Below are positions 47,613-57,861 of a stretch of 58,972 bases of DNA, piece after piece. The stretch is from Guillardia theta CCMP2712 (Eukaryota; Cryptophyceae; Pyrenomonadales; Geminigeraceae), in NCBI RefSeq assembly GCF_000315625.1, contig NW_005434564.1, positions 170,787 to 229,758 of the forward strand. The letters run 5' to 3'. Every line of letters starts with the position of its first letter. Within the stretch, counting starts at the first letter, position 1. A program made the position numbers and the translations under genes. The notes beneath the pieces are model-generated. The model was not told the DNA's origin. It ran no database searches and saw only the letters and a list, made by a program, of their open reading frames with translations.

Positions 47613-48132
47613 ATTTCCCTGACAGATGCACAAAGGGTTCAAACCAACTCTAGTCAGTTTAAGGCAGCGAGGAAATTCACTGGCGAGGTTCGAATCCCAA
47701 GCAAAATTTCTGTTTGATAGCTGCACCTTGCAGACCCGTGGATTTGGTGGAAAACAGTTCAGGCCTAGCACGAGCCGCAACAAGGACGAGGCCAACAGCC
47801 TTGAAGACCTCCACCATGCAGCCTCACTCCTCTTGCTGTCACGAGATAGGTGTCTCAATCAGCAGTCCGCTGCCAAGTAAGAAGTGTCACTTGCAATGTT
47901 GAGCGACCAACACGCTGACGGTCAACGTTTGTGCAGAAAAGGCAAACGAGCATGATGCAGTTCACCTAAATCATAAACAAGGTCAAGCTCGACGCAAGCA
48001 GGCGGAACCACTCCAACTATTAGTCCATCTTGGTGTGCAACTCATGAGATCAAAACAAAGCTGTTTATTCAGTACATCAAAATACAAGTACAAGCACACA
48101 GAAAAAGTCCCACTTGCTCGTATTAACCCCTC
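47613..48132. other. Intergenic
   Basis: Convergent spacer between the small basic protein and the ARM-repeat gene. An open frame at 47626-47880 (QFRPSTSRNKDEANSLEDL) is not supported by motifs. No other structure is seen. Confidence 0.4.
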
Positions 48133-49360
48133 CTACTCCACTCCCAAGGCCCTGCGCGAAATCATTCCGAGCAGGTAATCGTCTAGCAGGCTCAAGTGCG
48201 AGTTGCCACCGAGTCGTGGGTGCTGACTCATCCATAATGCCAGATGGAAGCTACTAAAGTGATCTATCGCCTGCTCCGCTTCCCTCCTACAACCTTCCGG
48301 CTCACCTCTCCCCGTCTCGCAGACCAACATGAGAGCCTGGACGACCCTGCTCCCCTTCACGTGGATCTGACTTTCCATGTTGCGACTCAACTCCACCACA
48401 GCCTGTAGTGCATACACAATGCTCCGATCCTGATGGAAGTACGGAGACTGATCCTTTTGCCAGGTTGACAAATACTCTGCCAACAAGAAGAGGATCCCCT
48501 TATCGATGAGAAGTCCAGCTGCCCTCTTGCTGGCCACCAGGCTTCTCAACGGGCACAGGATGCTGTAAGGTGCAAAGTGGATGCCCGACCACACTCTGCC
48601 CTCCAACGATGACTTGAACATCTTGACGATGCAGTCGAGGATCGCGTTGAAACTACCTTCCGGCAGCCTCTCCTCATCCACGCTTCCCACAAGGTTCAAG
48701 ATGGCCAGGACCGCGCGAGCGTTCTGCATGGTGTTCACGTCGTCGCAGGCCTCCTGCAGGTCATAGAGCACATCCACAAACCCGCCATCGATCAGGCTCT
48801 GTCGCGCCGCCTCGCACCGAGAGATGCAGTTGATAGCTCCCACCGCCACGGACCGGACCCTTCGTGGACCTGAAACCAAGGAGTTCTTGAGAGCATCCAG
48901 CAGTCCCTCACAGCTAACGATCTTGGGGCACACTCTCTCACAGAATGCGGCACAGTTGTTGAGGACCAGGGCCGCGTCCTCCTTCATCCTGTTGTGACCG
49001 TAGGACAGTAGCTCCACCAGGTTCTGTAGCGCCCCTTCAGTCTCGACGATGGCCTGCGCGTTCTCCTCGTTGCCGAAGGCGAGCTCTCCGAGTGCGCTGC
49101 ATGAATAAATGCGCACATACCAGGAGGTAGACTTGAGGAGGTTGCACAACAAGGGTATCCCCCCGCGAACCCGAAACTGATCTTTGCGGAGAGCAGAGAA
49201 ATGGTTCGAGGTGTGCGCATGCTCGAAGAGGGTCTCTACGGCGAGCACCACGTCCCTGATGTTCTCCGACTGCAACTATAACAGAGAAAGGTGAGGCATG
49301 CAGCAAGAGGGGGCAGAGCAATCTCACTTGCGCGATGTTGGAGTCCAAAAATCGATCCAT
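48133..49360 (-). CDS. Armadillo-repeat protein
   Basis: Two exons, 49360-49328 and 49275-48133, giving 391 aa: MDRFLDSNIAQ then LQSENIRDVVLAVE. Repeated ~42-aa helical units with ARM-type spacing: FRVRGGIPLLCNLLKS, YVRIYSCSALGELAFG, AIVETEGALQNLVELLSY, KEDAALVLNNCAAF, VRSVAVGAINCISR, QNARAVLAILNLVG. ARM solenoids are protein-binding scaffolds; the partner is unknown. There is no transmembrane segment or signal peptide. The C-terminus (HPRLGGNSHLSLLDDYL) departs from the repeats. It is not long or motif-rich enough to name as importin alpha or beta-catenin. Confidence 0.8.
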
Positions 49361-50229
49361 GTTCTTTCCTTCGATTTAGTTCTGTCTCATTTCCTTCTAC
49401 CTGCAGTTCCATGTCAACATCGCATTCTCGTCAAACAAACAAACGATCAGAGTGAGTGGGAAGATGGCAGTCATGGCAAATGAGCTCTGCTCGTTTCACT
49501 TCGTCTCCGCACATCTCACCACCCTGTGAGCCTACACCTCCCTGCTCCAAACACTCACACTCGCTCATCAATCCCTCTCTCTACCCTTTCATCCCATCCC
49601 TGGTCTCCTCATCGTACTGATAGTCAGTGCAAAGAACAACAGCTCATAACAACAGATAGTACAAGAAGGACATGCTTTCGTTGTAAACTTGGTACTAACC
49701 TCCGCACAACTCAGTACGGCAAACACTGATGTAAAGGTCAATTTGCTGACAGTTATAAAATAATGGGGTTCTTTGGAAATGATATGGGTGGGTCATCCCT
49801 CTGTTAAATTACAGGACCCGGTATTATAACTGAATCTACAGGGTAGGGTGTGACATTGAAGCTTTGTGGGTAGGGTACTTCAACCTAATAGAATTATAGA
49901 AATATTATTAAAATCATTTTGATAGCAACCCTAAAGGGCAAGAGTACTAATATGGGGGGGTGGGGGGTGGGACCGTTGGGGTACGGCGGAACAATCGCAT
50001 CTAAAAATAGATTTTTAAAATATTAAAACCTTCTTGGTATAATAGTAGTTATTGATTTGATAGTCGCCAGGAGCCGGCGGGCCCGGCGGCCGCCGGCGGG
50101 CCCGGCCCGGTACTACCGTTGAGTGACTCCGAGTGAAAGAGTCACAAGTTGACTAAACTTACAGTTGACTAAAACGTTTAATGGTCACCGGGTATCTCGC
50201 AGGGAAGCAAGCTTTTTAAATCGAGTGCC
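49361..50229. other. Divergent intergenic region: G-run array, AT block, small GC patch
   Basis: Separates divergent genes. 49765-49985 holds a G-run array (GGGTAGGGTGTG, GGGTAGGGTAC, GGGGGGGTGGGGGGTGGG). 49985-50065 is AT-rich with AATAATAG. 50066-50120 is a short GC-rich patch (GGCCCGGCGGCCGCCGGCGG) followed by two copies of AGTTGACTAAA at 50147 and 50163. TTTTTAAATC about 10 bp before the methyltransferase start could be a TATA-like element. Confidence 0.55.
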
Positions 50230-51420
50230 ATGCTGAGACCGGCCGACTACCTGCCATGGTCGCTGAGCGCGCTGGTGTTCGTCTGCCTCCTATGCTTCAC
50301 CTTCCTCCACCATGACAGCCAGGCTCGCTTCCAGCGCCTCATGGAGGAGGCAACGGCCAAGTGCCTGCAAGCAAGAACAAGCGAGTACGAGCAGGTGGTG
50401 GGAGCATGGAGGCGAGCAGCGCAGAGAGTAGCGAGAGAGCAGGAGGCGACCCTAAATCAGAGCAAGGAACTGGTGAGAGATCTGATGAGTCTCAAGGAAG
50501 GGCGCCTGGTTCCATCCTCCTCGACCCCCCTACCTGCCGTGCCAAGCTCAGCAGCAGGTTTGTCAGCTGAGCGAGTGGAGACGTGCTTCCAGAAGGTTTG
50601 GTCGCAGATCGATCAGTTCGAGTCGATGATGAAGATCGAGAGGAGGTTCGCTACCTTGTGGCTCGCAAAGCAGATCCTGCTGCGGGGGCTGCGGGGCGAT
50701 TTCATCGAGGCAGGGGTCGCCAACGGAGGAGGCGCGTGCATGATCCAGTCGCTCTTAAGCTGCGTGGGAGACCGTCGGGACTTTTACCTGGCGGACAGCT
50801 GGCAGGGGCTGCCAACTCCCTCGAAGACGAGCTTCAGCAAGGAGCCTTCGCAGTTTCGAGGAGGAGAGTTCTACGTGCCCTTCGCTCGCTTCGTCAAGGA
50901 GTGGGAGGGGTGGGAGAGGAACTGGACGCGGGAGGGGTTCGAGTGGCCCAGGCTCAACGGCGGTACCGCCAAGGTGCTCAAGGGAGAGTTTCAAGCTACT
51001 CTGCCTCGGCTGCGCGACGAGAACGTGAGCTTGAGCTACGTCAAGTGCGACGGTGACATGTACTCGTCGACGTTCGAGTGCGTTCAGTTCTTGTATCCTA
51101 GGCTGGAGTGCGGGGGCTACATCTACTTCGATGACTACCATGAGTTTGGGGAGTGTCAACGAGCCGTGAAGGACTACTTGACGCAGACAAACCAGCAGGA
51201 CGTGGCGGAGGACATGTTCTCTGTGCGTCAAGGCTTCGGGCTCGGCGTGTACGACAGGACGCTGACAAAAGCCAAGTACGAGGCGGTGTTTTGGCGGAAG
51301 GAGTGCGAGCGCAAGGAAGCGGGTAGGAGGAGGGAAGGGAGGAGGAGGCAGGTGTCAGCGGAGGTGGGCGAGCGGTCGGGCAAAGAGAGACAGAGATCGA
51401 GTCGTGGACAAGTGCCATAG
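50230..51420 (+). CDS. Membrane-anchored TylF/MycF-type O-methyltransferase
   Basis: SAM-dependent methyltransferase of the macrocin O-methyltransferase (TylF) class, which methylates sugars and related hydroxyls using a bound metal. Single exon, 396 aa. An N-terminal hydrophobic anchor (SLSALVFVCLLCFTFL, ~10-27) is followed by a helical stalk to ~150. The catalytic domain has FIEAGVANGGGACMIQSLL (SAM loop), YLADSWQGLP, SYVKCDGDMYSSTFE and YIYFDDYHEFGECQRAVKDY with the acidic metal ligands. A charged Arg/Lys/Glu tail follows. The anchor suggests a Golgi/ER lumenal enzyme of type II topology (inference). It is intronless among intron-rich neighbours, which suggests retroposition or transfer. 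A near-identical inverted 3' fragment lies at 55319-55762. Confidence 0.85.
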   Translation: MLRPADYLPWSLSALVFVCLLCFTFLHHDSQARFQRLMEEATAKCLQARTSEYEQVVGAWRRAAQRVAREQEATLNQSKELVRDLMSLKEGRLVPSSSTPLPAVPSSAAGLSAERVETCFQKVWSQIDQFESMMKIERRFATLWLAKQILLRGLRGDFIEAGVANGGGACMIQSLLSCVGDRRDFYLADSWQGLPTPSKTSFSKEPSQFRGGEFYVPFARFVKEWEGWERNWTREGFEWPRLNGGTAKVLKGEFQATLPRLRDENVSLSYVKCDGDMYSSTFECVQFLYPRLECGGYIYFDDYHEFGECQRAVKDYLTQTNQQDVAEDMFSVRQGFGLGVYDRTLTKAKYEAVFWRKECERKEAGRRREGRRRQVSAEVGERSGKERQRSSRGQVP

Positions 51421-52513
51421 ATCAGCACCGGGAGCTGGGAGCGTGAGAAGATAGTGAAGCAAGTGATGGGAGCTCAACGGCTGCAATGAAGTCAGAAGGT
51501 TTTTTGAGATGTTCGTTTTTAGTTGTCTTGGAACAGTTGAACTTTCTGCTTCATCGATCGTTTCTTTAAAGACTCAGTTTGGTGCTGTTGGTTTTTGAAC
51601 ATTTTCAGACACGCTGCAAGTTTTTCAGAAATTATTTTTTGTCTTCATGAAGCATTTGAAACATTCGATTTGTCTGCTGAAAAGCAGATGAGAAGCATGA
51701 TCAACACATGTTGTGATCTCCTCTCTTGTCAAATTGCCAAAGATGACAATGCCTCCTGTCTTTCGCTCTCGAGAATCCCAATCCTTGCTTGTTATCAAGT
51801 CTTTCATTCTCATCATCGCATCTTGCTTGTTCTTCTTCATACTCCCTTGTTGATCTTGTCAACCTTTCAGGATTCTTCGTCTTTCTCATCAGTTTTTGCC
51901 TTTCCATTGTCCTCATGTCGTCATGCAACAGTTTTCTTCTCTTATCTCTCCCTTCTCTCCTCTTCCTTTCTCTGATCTGCTCCCTGCTCCCTGCTCCCTG
52001 CTCCCTGCTCTTAGCTGTCGTCGTTCTAGCGACGATCACATGCTACATGCTCAGGCACAGCAAGGCAGCAAGCATCAGCGAGCTTGCAAGGGGTGCTGAC
52101 AGTAGCACTTCAGAAGTCGCAGTGGTGGTGGGGATGGTGATAGTAGATCAGCCTGTTTCTCTTTGGACACATCTCTTGAGAGATCTCAACATAGTCAAGG
52201 TCCCACGAGAGAGCTTTCACGTGACCGCGAGCTTGACAGCGTGTGAATGCAGGAATGAGGTTTCAAGCTTTGAAGTTTTAGAGATGAAGTTACTGAAGCT
52301 GCTGCTCTCTCAGCTTCACTGACCGTCGGCACATCAACTTGACTTGACAAGATCTTGTAGTGACCCCCGACCTCCGCACGTCATTGTCTCTTGCTCAGGC
52401 GCCAACAGCCTCACGTGACAGCCTCTGAAGACCGTTACACGTCACTGAGTGTCCGAGACCGGCCCGGCCCGGGGCCTGACATGCCTCCCAGCCCTCACTG
52501 AGCCTTGTGCTGG
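51421..52513. other. 3' region of methyltransferase and spacer
   Basis: AT-richer downstream sequence with several T-runs to ~51700, then pyrimidine-rich DNA with four CTCCCTG repeats near 51979-52010, and a small GC-rich patch at 52440-52490 (GGCCCGGCCCGGGGCC). Open frames around 51789-52322 are hydrophobic but repeat-derived. No gene is supported. Confidence 0.45.
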
Positions 52514-53982
52514 TCAACCTGGGGAGGGCCCGACTTTGGGAAAGATGTCTCTGGGGGACATTAGCGTGCTCTCCTCCGGCCCTCCCGACTGGGCCGCCGC
52601 AGGCTGCTTGTTAAAGTTCTGCAGCATGCTGACCTGCTTGCGCATGCTCTCCGGCAGTACCGACATCTGAATTGAAGTGGTCAGAAGCGCATGGGAAAGA
52701 CAGAGGGAGAGAATGAAGGAGTAGAGGGGAAGGGGACGGGGACTGCAGGGCACAAGCCCTGCAGGGAGGAAGGGAGAGCGATAGCAAGGGCTTACCTGTT
52801 CCTGTGACATGTTCATCATGGCACTGAACTGTGACCGCTGCTCCATCGACATGTTGGACATCATCTGCGGGGGAGGTCATGGGCAAGGCTGCTGGCAGAG
52901 GTTCAAGTACCTTGGCAAACACGCTGCCTCCCGGTGTGGTCATGGCAGGCGTCGCTGGCTCGATGCTGTTGAGGAGGGAGGACGAGGGTCGGACGTCATG
53001 AATCGCCTCCGGAGGTCTGTAACCGTCTCGTCAACGAGCAACGGACATCAAACGCGTCAGAGCACCTCATGCCCGAGGCAGTAGAAGGTGACGGATCTTG
53101 ATTTGTGTTGAAGCTGAAAGATGCTTCGACGTCTCGCTTGTCCTCTGAGCCGTCTTGTTTGAAGGCTCGTTTCAAGAAGGGGAGACCGAAGCTGTTCCCG
53201 TTGTTCTCCTCCGATCTCGCGGCCCCGATCTCATTCTTCGCTCTTGCTGACGTCCGCGTCTCACCCAGCTCACTTCCACTGTCGTTGTCTGACTTCCTGA
53301 ATGAGGAGAGCGACTTGGACGATTTCATCTTGTCCACGTAGATTTGCATGTTGGGTGCTGCTGGAGTATCTCCCTGCTCTTCCTGTATTTCTCCAGTCAC
53401 ATCGTTACGTTGATTCCTCGATGTGCTCAAGTTCTCTTCGTCGGATTCATCGCTGTTTGCCGAATCATTCTTCTTCCTTTTCCAGTCTTGCCTCGACCTG
53501 GACCCTCTGCTGTTGGTCGTTTTCCTGATCACATACAGCCAAACCAAGACCACAAGAGCAAGGTTCACCCAGGGCAAGACTATGTAGTTGAGCAGCTCGA
53601 CTGACGACTTGTCGCTCTTGCTCGGCACAGCGATGCTCTGTGTAGGGTACGACAAACCCCCGTTACACTCTAAGTTGAGCCCGTCCAGGCACATGAACAG
53701 AGTACTGAGGAGGTCCTTCTTGCAAAGATCGTTGGAAACAGGAGAATAGAAGCAGTCAACGCAGAGCTTGGTCAGGTTGCTGTACTTCCCTTGGCACTTG
53801 GCCGAGCATCGCTTCGTCTTGTCAATGCTGCACGGCAGAGCGGACACTCCACACACCGCTCCGATCCCCCCGTCGCCATTAAACAGGATGTCCTTGAGCT
53901 CGTTGATTGACTGGTCATCGCAGGACAGGGCAGCAGGTAAGATACACAGAAACAGAAGAAGGAAGATGCGGAGCATGGCCAT
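52514..53982 (-). CDS. Type I membrane protein, unrecognised
   Basis: Four exons, 53982-53066, 53016-52911, 52864-52796 and 52666-52514, 1245 nt, 414 aa, all phases agree; intron 1 is 49 nt. The N-terminus is a clear signal peptide (MLRIFLLLFLCILPAALS). The ectodomain (~20-130) has many cysteines (CGVSALPCSIDKTKRCSAKC, LCVDCFYS, LCKKDLLSTLFMCL). One transmembrane helix (YIVLPWVNLALVVLVWLYV, ~133-152) is followed by a basic stop-transfer and a long acidic/serine-rich cytosolic part (NSDESDEENLSTS). The tail is Met/Gln-rich (MMSNMSMEQRSQFSAMMNMS, VLPESMRKQVSMLQNF), resembling short amphipathic helices in some chaperone-linked proteins; that resemblance is weak. Function unknown. Confidence 0.8.
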
Positions 53983-55271
53983 ACAGCTACTTGCTCACGA
54001 TAGAGTCGCCAACGTCCCAGTCCCTGCAGTTCCGAGGAATGATCGCAATGCAGCAGGAAGATAGCGAGACAACAGCAAATATCTCCTTATGTCCGTCTAT
54101 TTCAATCACGAGGATCTTGTTGTCTCCTCCGACCCTCCCTTCTCACAAATTTGTAGCACCGCACCCCCGCAAGCTTGAACAAGACGTAAGAGTGTAAAAC
54201 CCTTCTATTCACCCAGCACACACAGTCCTGTCTCTCCGGTATTCCTCACCTTCTGTACGCCGAGTCCCTACAAACAAGTTCTCTCTGCCCTAGTCTCGCC
54301 TCTCCTCCTCTCCTCTGCCGTCTCCTCTCCTCCTCCCTCCTTCCTCTCTCCCCTTCGCCTCATCCATTTCATTCCCCTCTACACCGACAACGGCCCCCAC
54401 CCCCACCCTGCTAGAAACCCACGGTACCCCTGAATTCCCCCATACATGTACCCCTACATACTCTCAATACTACCCTACCTTACGGCACTGCGTCCCTCAG
54501 CACACCCGGAGAACCACCCCCACCCCCTCCCAGAACACCAGCCGCTTGATGCATGTGAAGACTCCAGGGCTCACTACTCCGATCGAGGGGGTGGGGTAGA
54601 TCGAGTACCACCGGTGTCTGGTCTTCAGTAGTACAGTCATACCCCTTATTTACCCAGAAAAAATACCCCTCAGTGAGGTCACCCCTGTACCCCACCCCTG
54701 GTCTGAACAGCAACTTGAATCGGAGAGTTCTGTTTTAGGAATCTGCGAGAGAGCGTGCACCGCGTATGGCGGGAACTTGTTGACTGCGGTAGTGCATGCA
54801 TGGGAGGAAGCGGGTACGACGAGCCAACATGATGGTTGAAGTCAGACAGGACGAGCAGATGATCAGCTTCGTCTCGTTCACAATGTGAAGGAGAACTGAG
54901 ATGTTCAGCCAAATTTTGAGTGATTCCGAGGAGAAAATCTCAAGTGGACAGAGAATCTGGAGCAAGAAAGCCGTGAAGGTAGTGGTAGGCATGAGGAGAA
55001 AATTGAACAAGCAGCTATCCAAGGATCTTTGCTTGTTCTCCCTCCAGCCGTCAGCTGCTCTTCCTCCTCATACTGACTCCCTCTCCCTCCAGGCTCCTCG
55101 TTCTCGTCCTCGTCCAATCCCCTCCACCTCTTCCTTCCTCATACACATGACTGAGTGATGGGACTGTGAGCTTGAGAGTGGAGTTTTTCCAGCACTCACT
55201 CTCACTAGTTTGAATCCCCAATGACCATCAGTAACACGAGAACGATTCTTCCAAGTTTGCCTGCGAAGTCA
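53983..55271. other. Intergenic with complementary (C-run) array
   Basis: Promoter side of the membrane protein gene. 54370-54700 contains CCCCCACCCCCACCC, TACCCTACC, ACCACCCCCACCCCC and ACCCCACCCC, the complement of the G-run arrays elsewhere. No gene is supported; a short frame at 54901 (MFSQILSDSEEKISS) lacks motifs. Confidence 0.5.
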
Positions 55272-55318
55272 CTACGACTCGCGCCTAAGGCGCTTGCTTC
55301 CTTCACCTGCATTCACAG

Positions 55319-55762
55319 TGCTGATCTCTGGCACTCTTCCGCGACTCGATCTCTGTCTCTCTTTGCCCGACCGCTCGCCCACCTCCGCTGACACCTGCCT
55401 CCTCCTCCCTTCCCTCCTCCTACCCGCTTCCTTGCGCTCGCACTCCTTCCGCCAAAACACCGCCTCGTACTTGGCTTTTGTCAGCGTCCTGTCGTACACG
55501 CCGAGCCCGAAGCCTTGACGCACAGAGAACATGTCCTCCGCCACGTCCTGCTGGTTTGTCTGCGTCAAGTAGTCCTTCACGGCTCGTCGACACTCCCCAA
55601 ACTCATGGTAGTCATCGAAGTAGATGTAGCCCCCGCACTCCAGCCTAGAATACAAGAACTGAACGCACTCGAACGTCGACGAGTACATGTCACCGTCGCA
55701 CTTGACGTAGCTCAAGCTCACGTTCTCGTCGCGCAGCCGAGGCAGAGTAGCTTGAAACTCTC
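55319..55762 (-). pseudogene. Inverted 3' fragment of the TylF-type methyltransferase
   Basis: About 444 bp nearly identical to 50984-51428, in opposite orientation about 3.9 kb away. It codes the last third of the enzyme (from EFQATLPRLRDENVSL) with few changes, such as YPRLECGG to YSRLECGG and FGECQRAV to FGECRRAV. The anchor, SAM loop and promoter are absent. The original stop codon is changed, so the frame reads on about 20 residues (to RRES). It cannot be an active methyltransferase. High identity suggests a recent event. Confidence 0.9.
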
Positions 55763-55785
55763 GGCAGCAGCCGCCTCGGATCAGA

Positions 55786-55952
55786 GCCGTCCCTACCCCA
55801 GCTGTCCCTACTCCAGCTGTCCCTACTCTACCCCAGCTGTTCCTACTCCAGCCGTTTTACCGTCCCTACCCCAGCTGTTCCTACTCTAGCCGTTTTACCG
55901 TCCCTACCCCAGCTGTTCCTACTCCAGCCGTTTTACCGTCCCTACCCCAGCC
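55786..55952 (+). repeat. 38-bp minisatellite at duplication breakpoint
   Basis: Tandem units of about 38 bp built from CCCTACCCCAGCTGTTCCTA and CTCCAGCCGTTTTACCGT, with two or three shortened units first. It starts about 25 bp beyond the end of the inverted methyltransferase fragment. Confidence 0.9.
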
Positions 55953-56196
55953 ATCCCTTGTCAGTGTACTGAAGTCTCTCTCACTGTGAGCTTTGCGGCC
56001 GCAACGATGCTGATGCCTTCTCTTATGAGCTCGTTCGACATTCTTCAGACCTGCCCTGAGAGTTGTTCGCAGACTTTTTATTTCAACTTAAAAAATAGAC
56101 CAGACTCACACCCAATACCTCCAGTGCGCTGTGCGCCCGTGCGTCCTTCCTGCTCCCCCCCGCCCTTCCTCGCTCATGCCCTCTTGGTCTCATCCG

Positions 56197-57445
56197 TCAT
56201 CTCCACCCCATCTCCTCCTCCTCACTCCCGCCTATGATCTTCTCCCACCCTGAGTCCTCCTCCCGCATCTGCGAGATGCAAAGCCCCCACGTCTCCTCCT
56301 GCTCCTCCTCCTGGCCCGCAAAGTCTCCTTGCCAACTCGCCCACCGGTCTTGCCTACAACGCCCAGCTGTGTCCTCCTCTTCCTCTCCGTGTATCATCAC
56401 CTCCGCTCCCTCCAGCCATCCCCCGACCCCTCCGACGTCAAGCCATCCTTGGTCTGCGCGATCAGCCTCCAAGCTCAGCTCCTCTCCTTGGCTCCTGCCG
56501 TATGTCCCTCGCTCTGAGCGCTCAGGCAGCTCCACGCCATCAACCCACGCCGGACCCTCTCCCGGCATGTCCATCTCGATCTCGGACCATGTCGGCGAGT
56601 ATGGCGTCGCATCATGCGGCGACGAGTATCGGTCAGTCTCGGAGCCTCCCGACCCGTCGGCTGGGACCTGCAGCCTGCTGCGTCGCCCCTTCTGGCGCAC
56701 CCGACGCGGTGCCTTGCTCCAGTTGGTTGTCATCTCCGCCCACACACCGTACCTCTCCCGGCAGCACTGCTCCAGCGCCTCCAGGCTCACGTCCGCCCCG
56801 AGCCTCCACGCGAGCTGGCGGAGCTTGAGCCAGGCCTGCCGGAGCTCCTGGAGCTCGTGGGGGTCGTCGGGGTTGATCCAGCGGCGGTTGGAGAAGAAGT
56901 AGCGCGCGCTGCTGCTCCTCGAGAAGTCCGTCGCCTCCACGTCATCGGGGAGGATGCAGCGGTCGCGGATCTTGGGGAAGCCGTTGTGCTCGAGGACCTT
57001 GTTGAACTCCACCTCGCTCACCCCGTGCCCTCCCATGACTTGGCTCTGGCAGCGGACGGCGGCCGGGATGCAGTCGCGGAGGCCGTCGTACATGGAGAGG
57101 CGGCCCTTGCGGGGGATGAAGAGGTGGCTGAGGGAGGCAGGGACGGCTCGGGAAACCTGGGGCAGACAGGAGTCAGGCAGGAGGAGGAGAAGGAGGGAGA
57201 GAGCAAGGCAGAGAGGGAGGGAGGGAGGGAGGTACCGCTTGGGCGAAGGCGAGGGCGACGGCCTTGGAGGCGGGGGAGGCAGAGGGCCGGACCATGTCGA
57301 GGATGCCCTTGGGGTAACAGGCCAGCAACTTGAAGCGGCGGCGAGGATACACGAGGCAGGGTAGTAAAGCGAGGACGCCGAAAGGATGTGAGAAGGCAGC
57401 GATTGATTTTTCCAGGAGTAACGTGACAGCTTGCGGGTTGACCAT
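56197..57445 (-). CDS. Unrecognised acidic protein
   Basis: Two exons, 57445-57236 and 57156-56197, 389 aa, joined in phase. The N-terminus MVNPQAVTLLLEKSIAAF is hydrophobic, then LVYPRRRFKLLACYPKGILD. The middle is helical (VEFNKVLEHNGFPKIRD, HELQELRQAWLKLRQLAWRL, ALEQCCRERYGVWAEM). The last ~150 aa are Ser/Asp/Glu-rich with several Trp (WLEGAEVMIHGEEEED, WASWQGDFAG). The N-terminal ~50 aa might target an organelle, but this is unclear. No family is recognised. The first exon is partly duplicated head-to-head just upstream (57512-57561). Confidence 0.6.
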
Positions 57446-57561
57446 TTTTTTTTTTGGCAGAACCTGAATGCCGAATGGAGCGATTACAGCCCTTTCCGAG
57501 AGTATTCAGCGGTCACGTTACTCCTGGAGAAGCAATCGCTGCGTTCACACATCCTTTCGGG
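57377..57561. repeat. Inverted repeat spanning the gene start
   Basis: 57377-57427 (GCCGAAAGGATGTGAGAAGG ... AGGAGTAACGTGAC) is the reverse complement, with a few mismatches, of 57512-57561 (GTCACGTTACTCCTGGAGAA ... CATCCTTTCGGG), with an 84-bp spacer. The left arm is coding (VTLLLEKSIAAFSHPFG on the minus strand). The right arm reads VTLLLEK on the plus strand, then shifts frame. Confidence 0.85.
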
Positions 57562-57723
57562 TATCAACTTCTACCAGGGCACCAAGTTTGAGTAAAGAAC
57601 ACCTTTTTTTAGCATAGCGCCTACTGTTGACTAGTCAGTTGCTTCAAGTTTCAATGCCGGGGGCTACTACCGTAAACTTAACTTATTTAAGTAGGCCCTA
57701 GCAGCCGCTAGTAGGCGAGTTTA

Positions 57724-57760
57724 TTAGGAGGCTATTTTGGGGTGCCTAATAGCCTCCTAA
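57724..57760. repeat. Perfect 13-bp hairpin
   Basis: Arms TTAGGAGGCTATT (57724-57736) and AATAGCCTCCTAA (57748-57760) with an 11-nt loop. Nearby GTAGGCGAGT occurs twice (57712 and 57791). It lies at the left edge of the last GC island. Confidence 0.85.
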
Positions 57761-57861
57761 CTTGAACTTTCAGACCGGACGGTCGTCCAGTAGGCGAGTC
57801 TCCGAAGGCTCGCGGCCGTTTTTTAACAATTGAGTAAACGCACATAATAATAATTGAGGCG

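Noticed and set aside
47686-47700. GGTTCGAATCCC, a tRNA T-loop/B-box-like word
   Set aside because: The T stem does not pair (CGAGG against CCCAA), and no acceptor stem, D arm or anticodon arm of the right spacing is found upstream.
51789-52322. 177-codon hydrophobic frame downstream of the methyltransferase
   Set aside because: Built largely on CTCCCTG and TTCTC pyrimidine sequence, with no motif; likely 3' UTR or intergenic.
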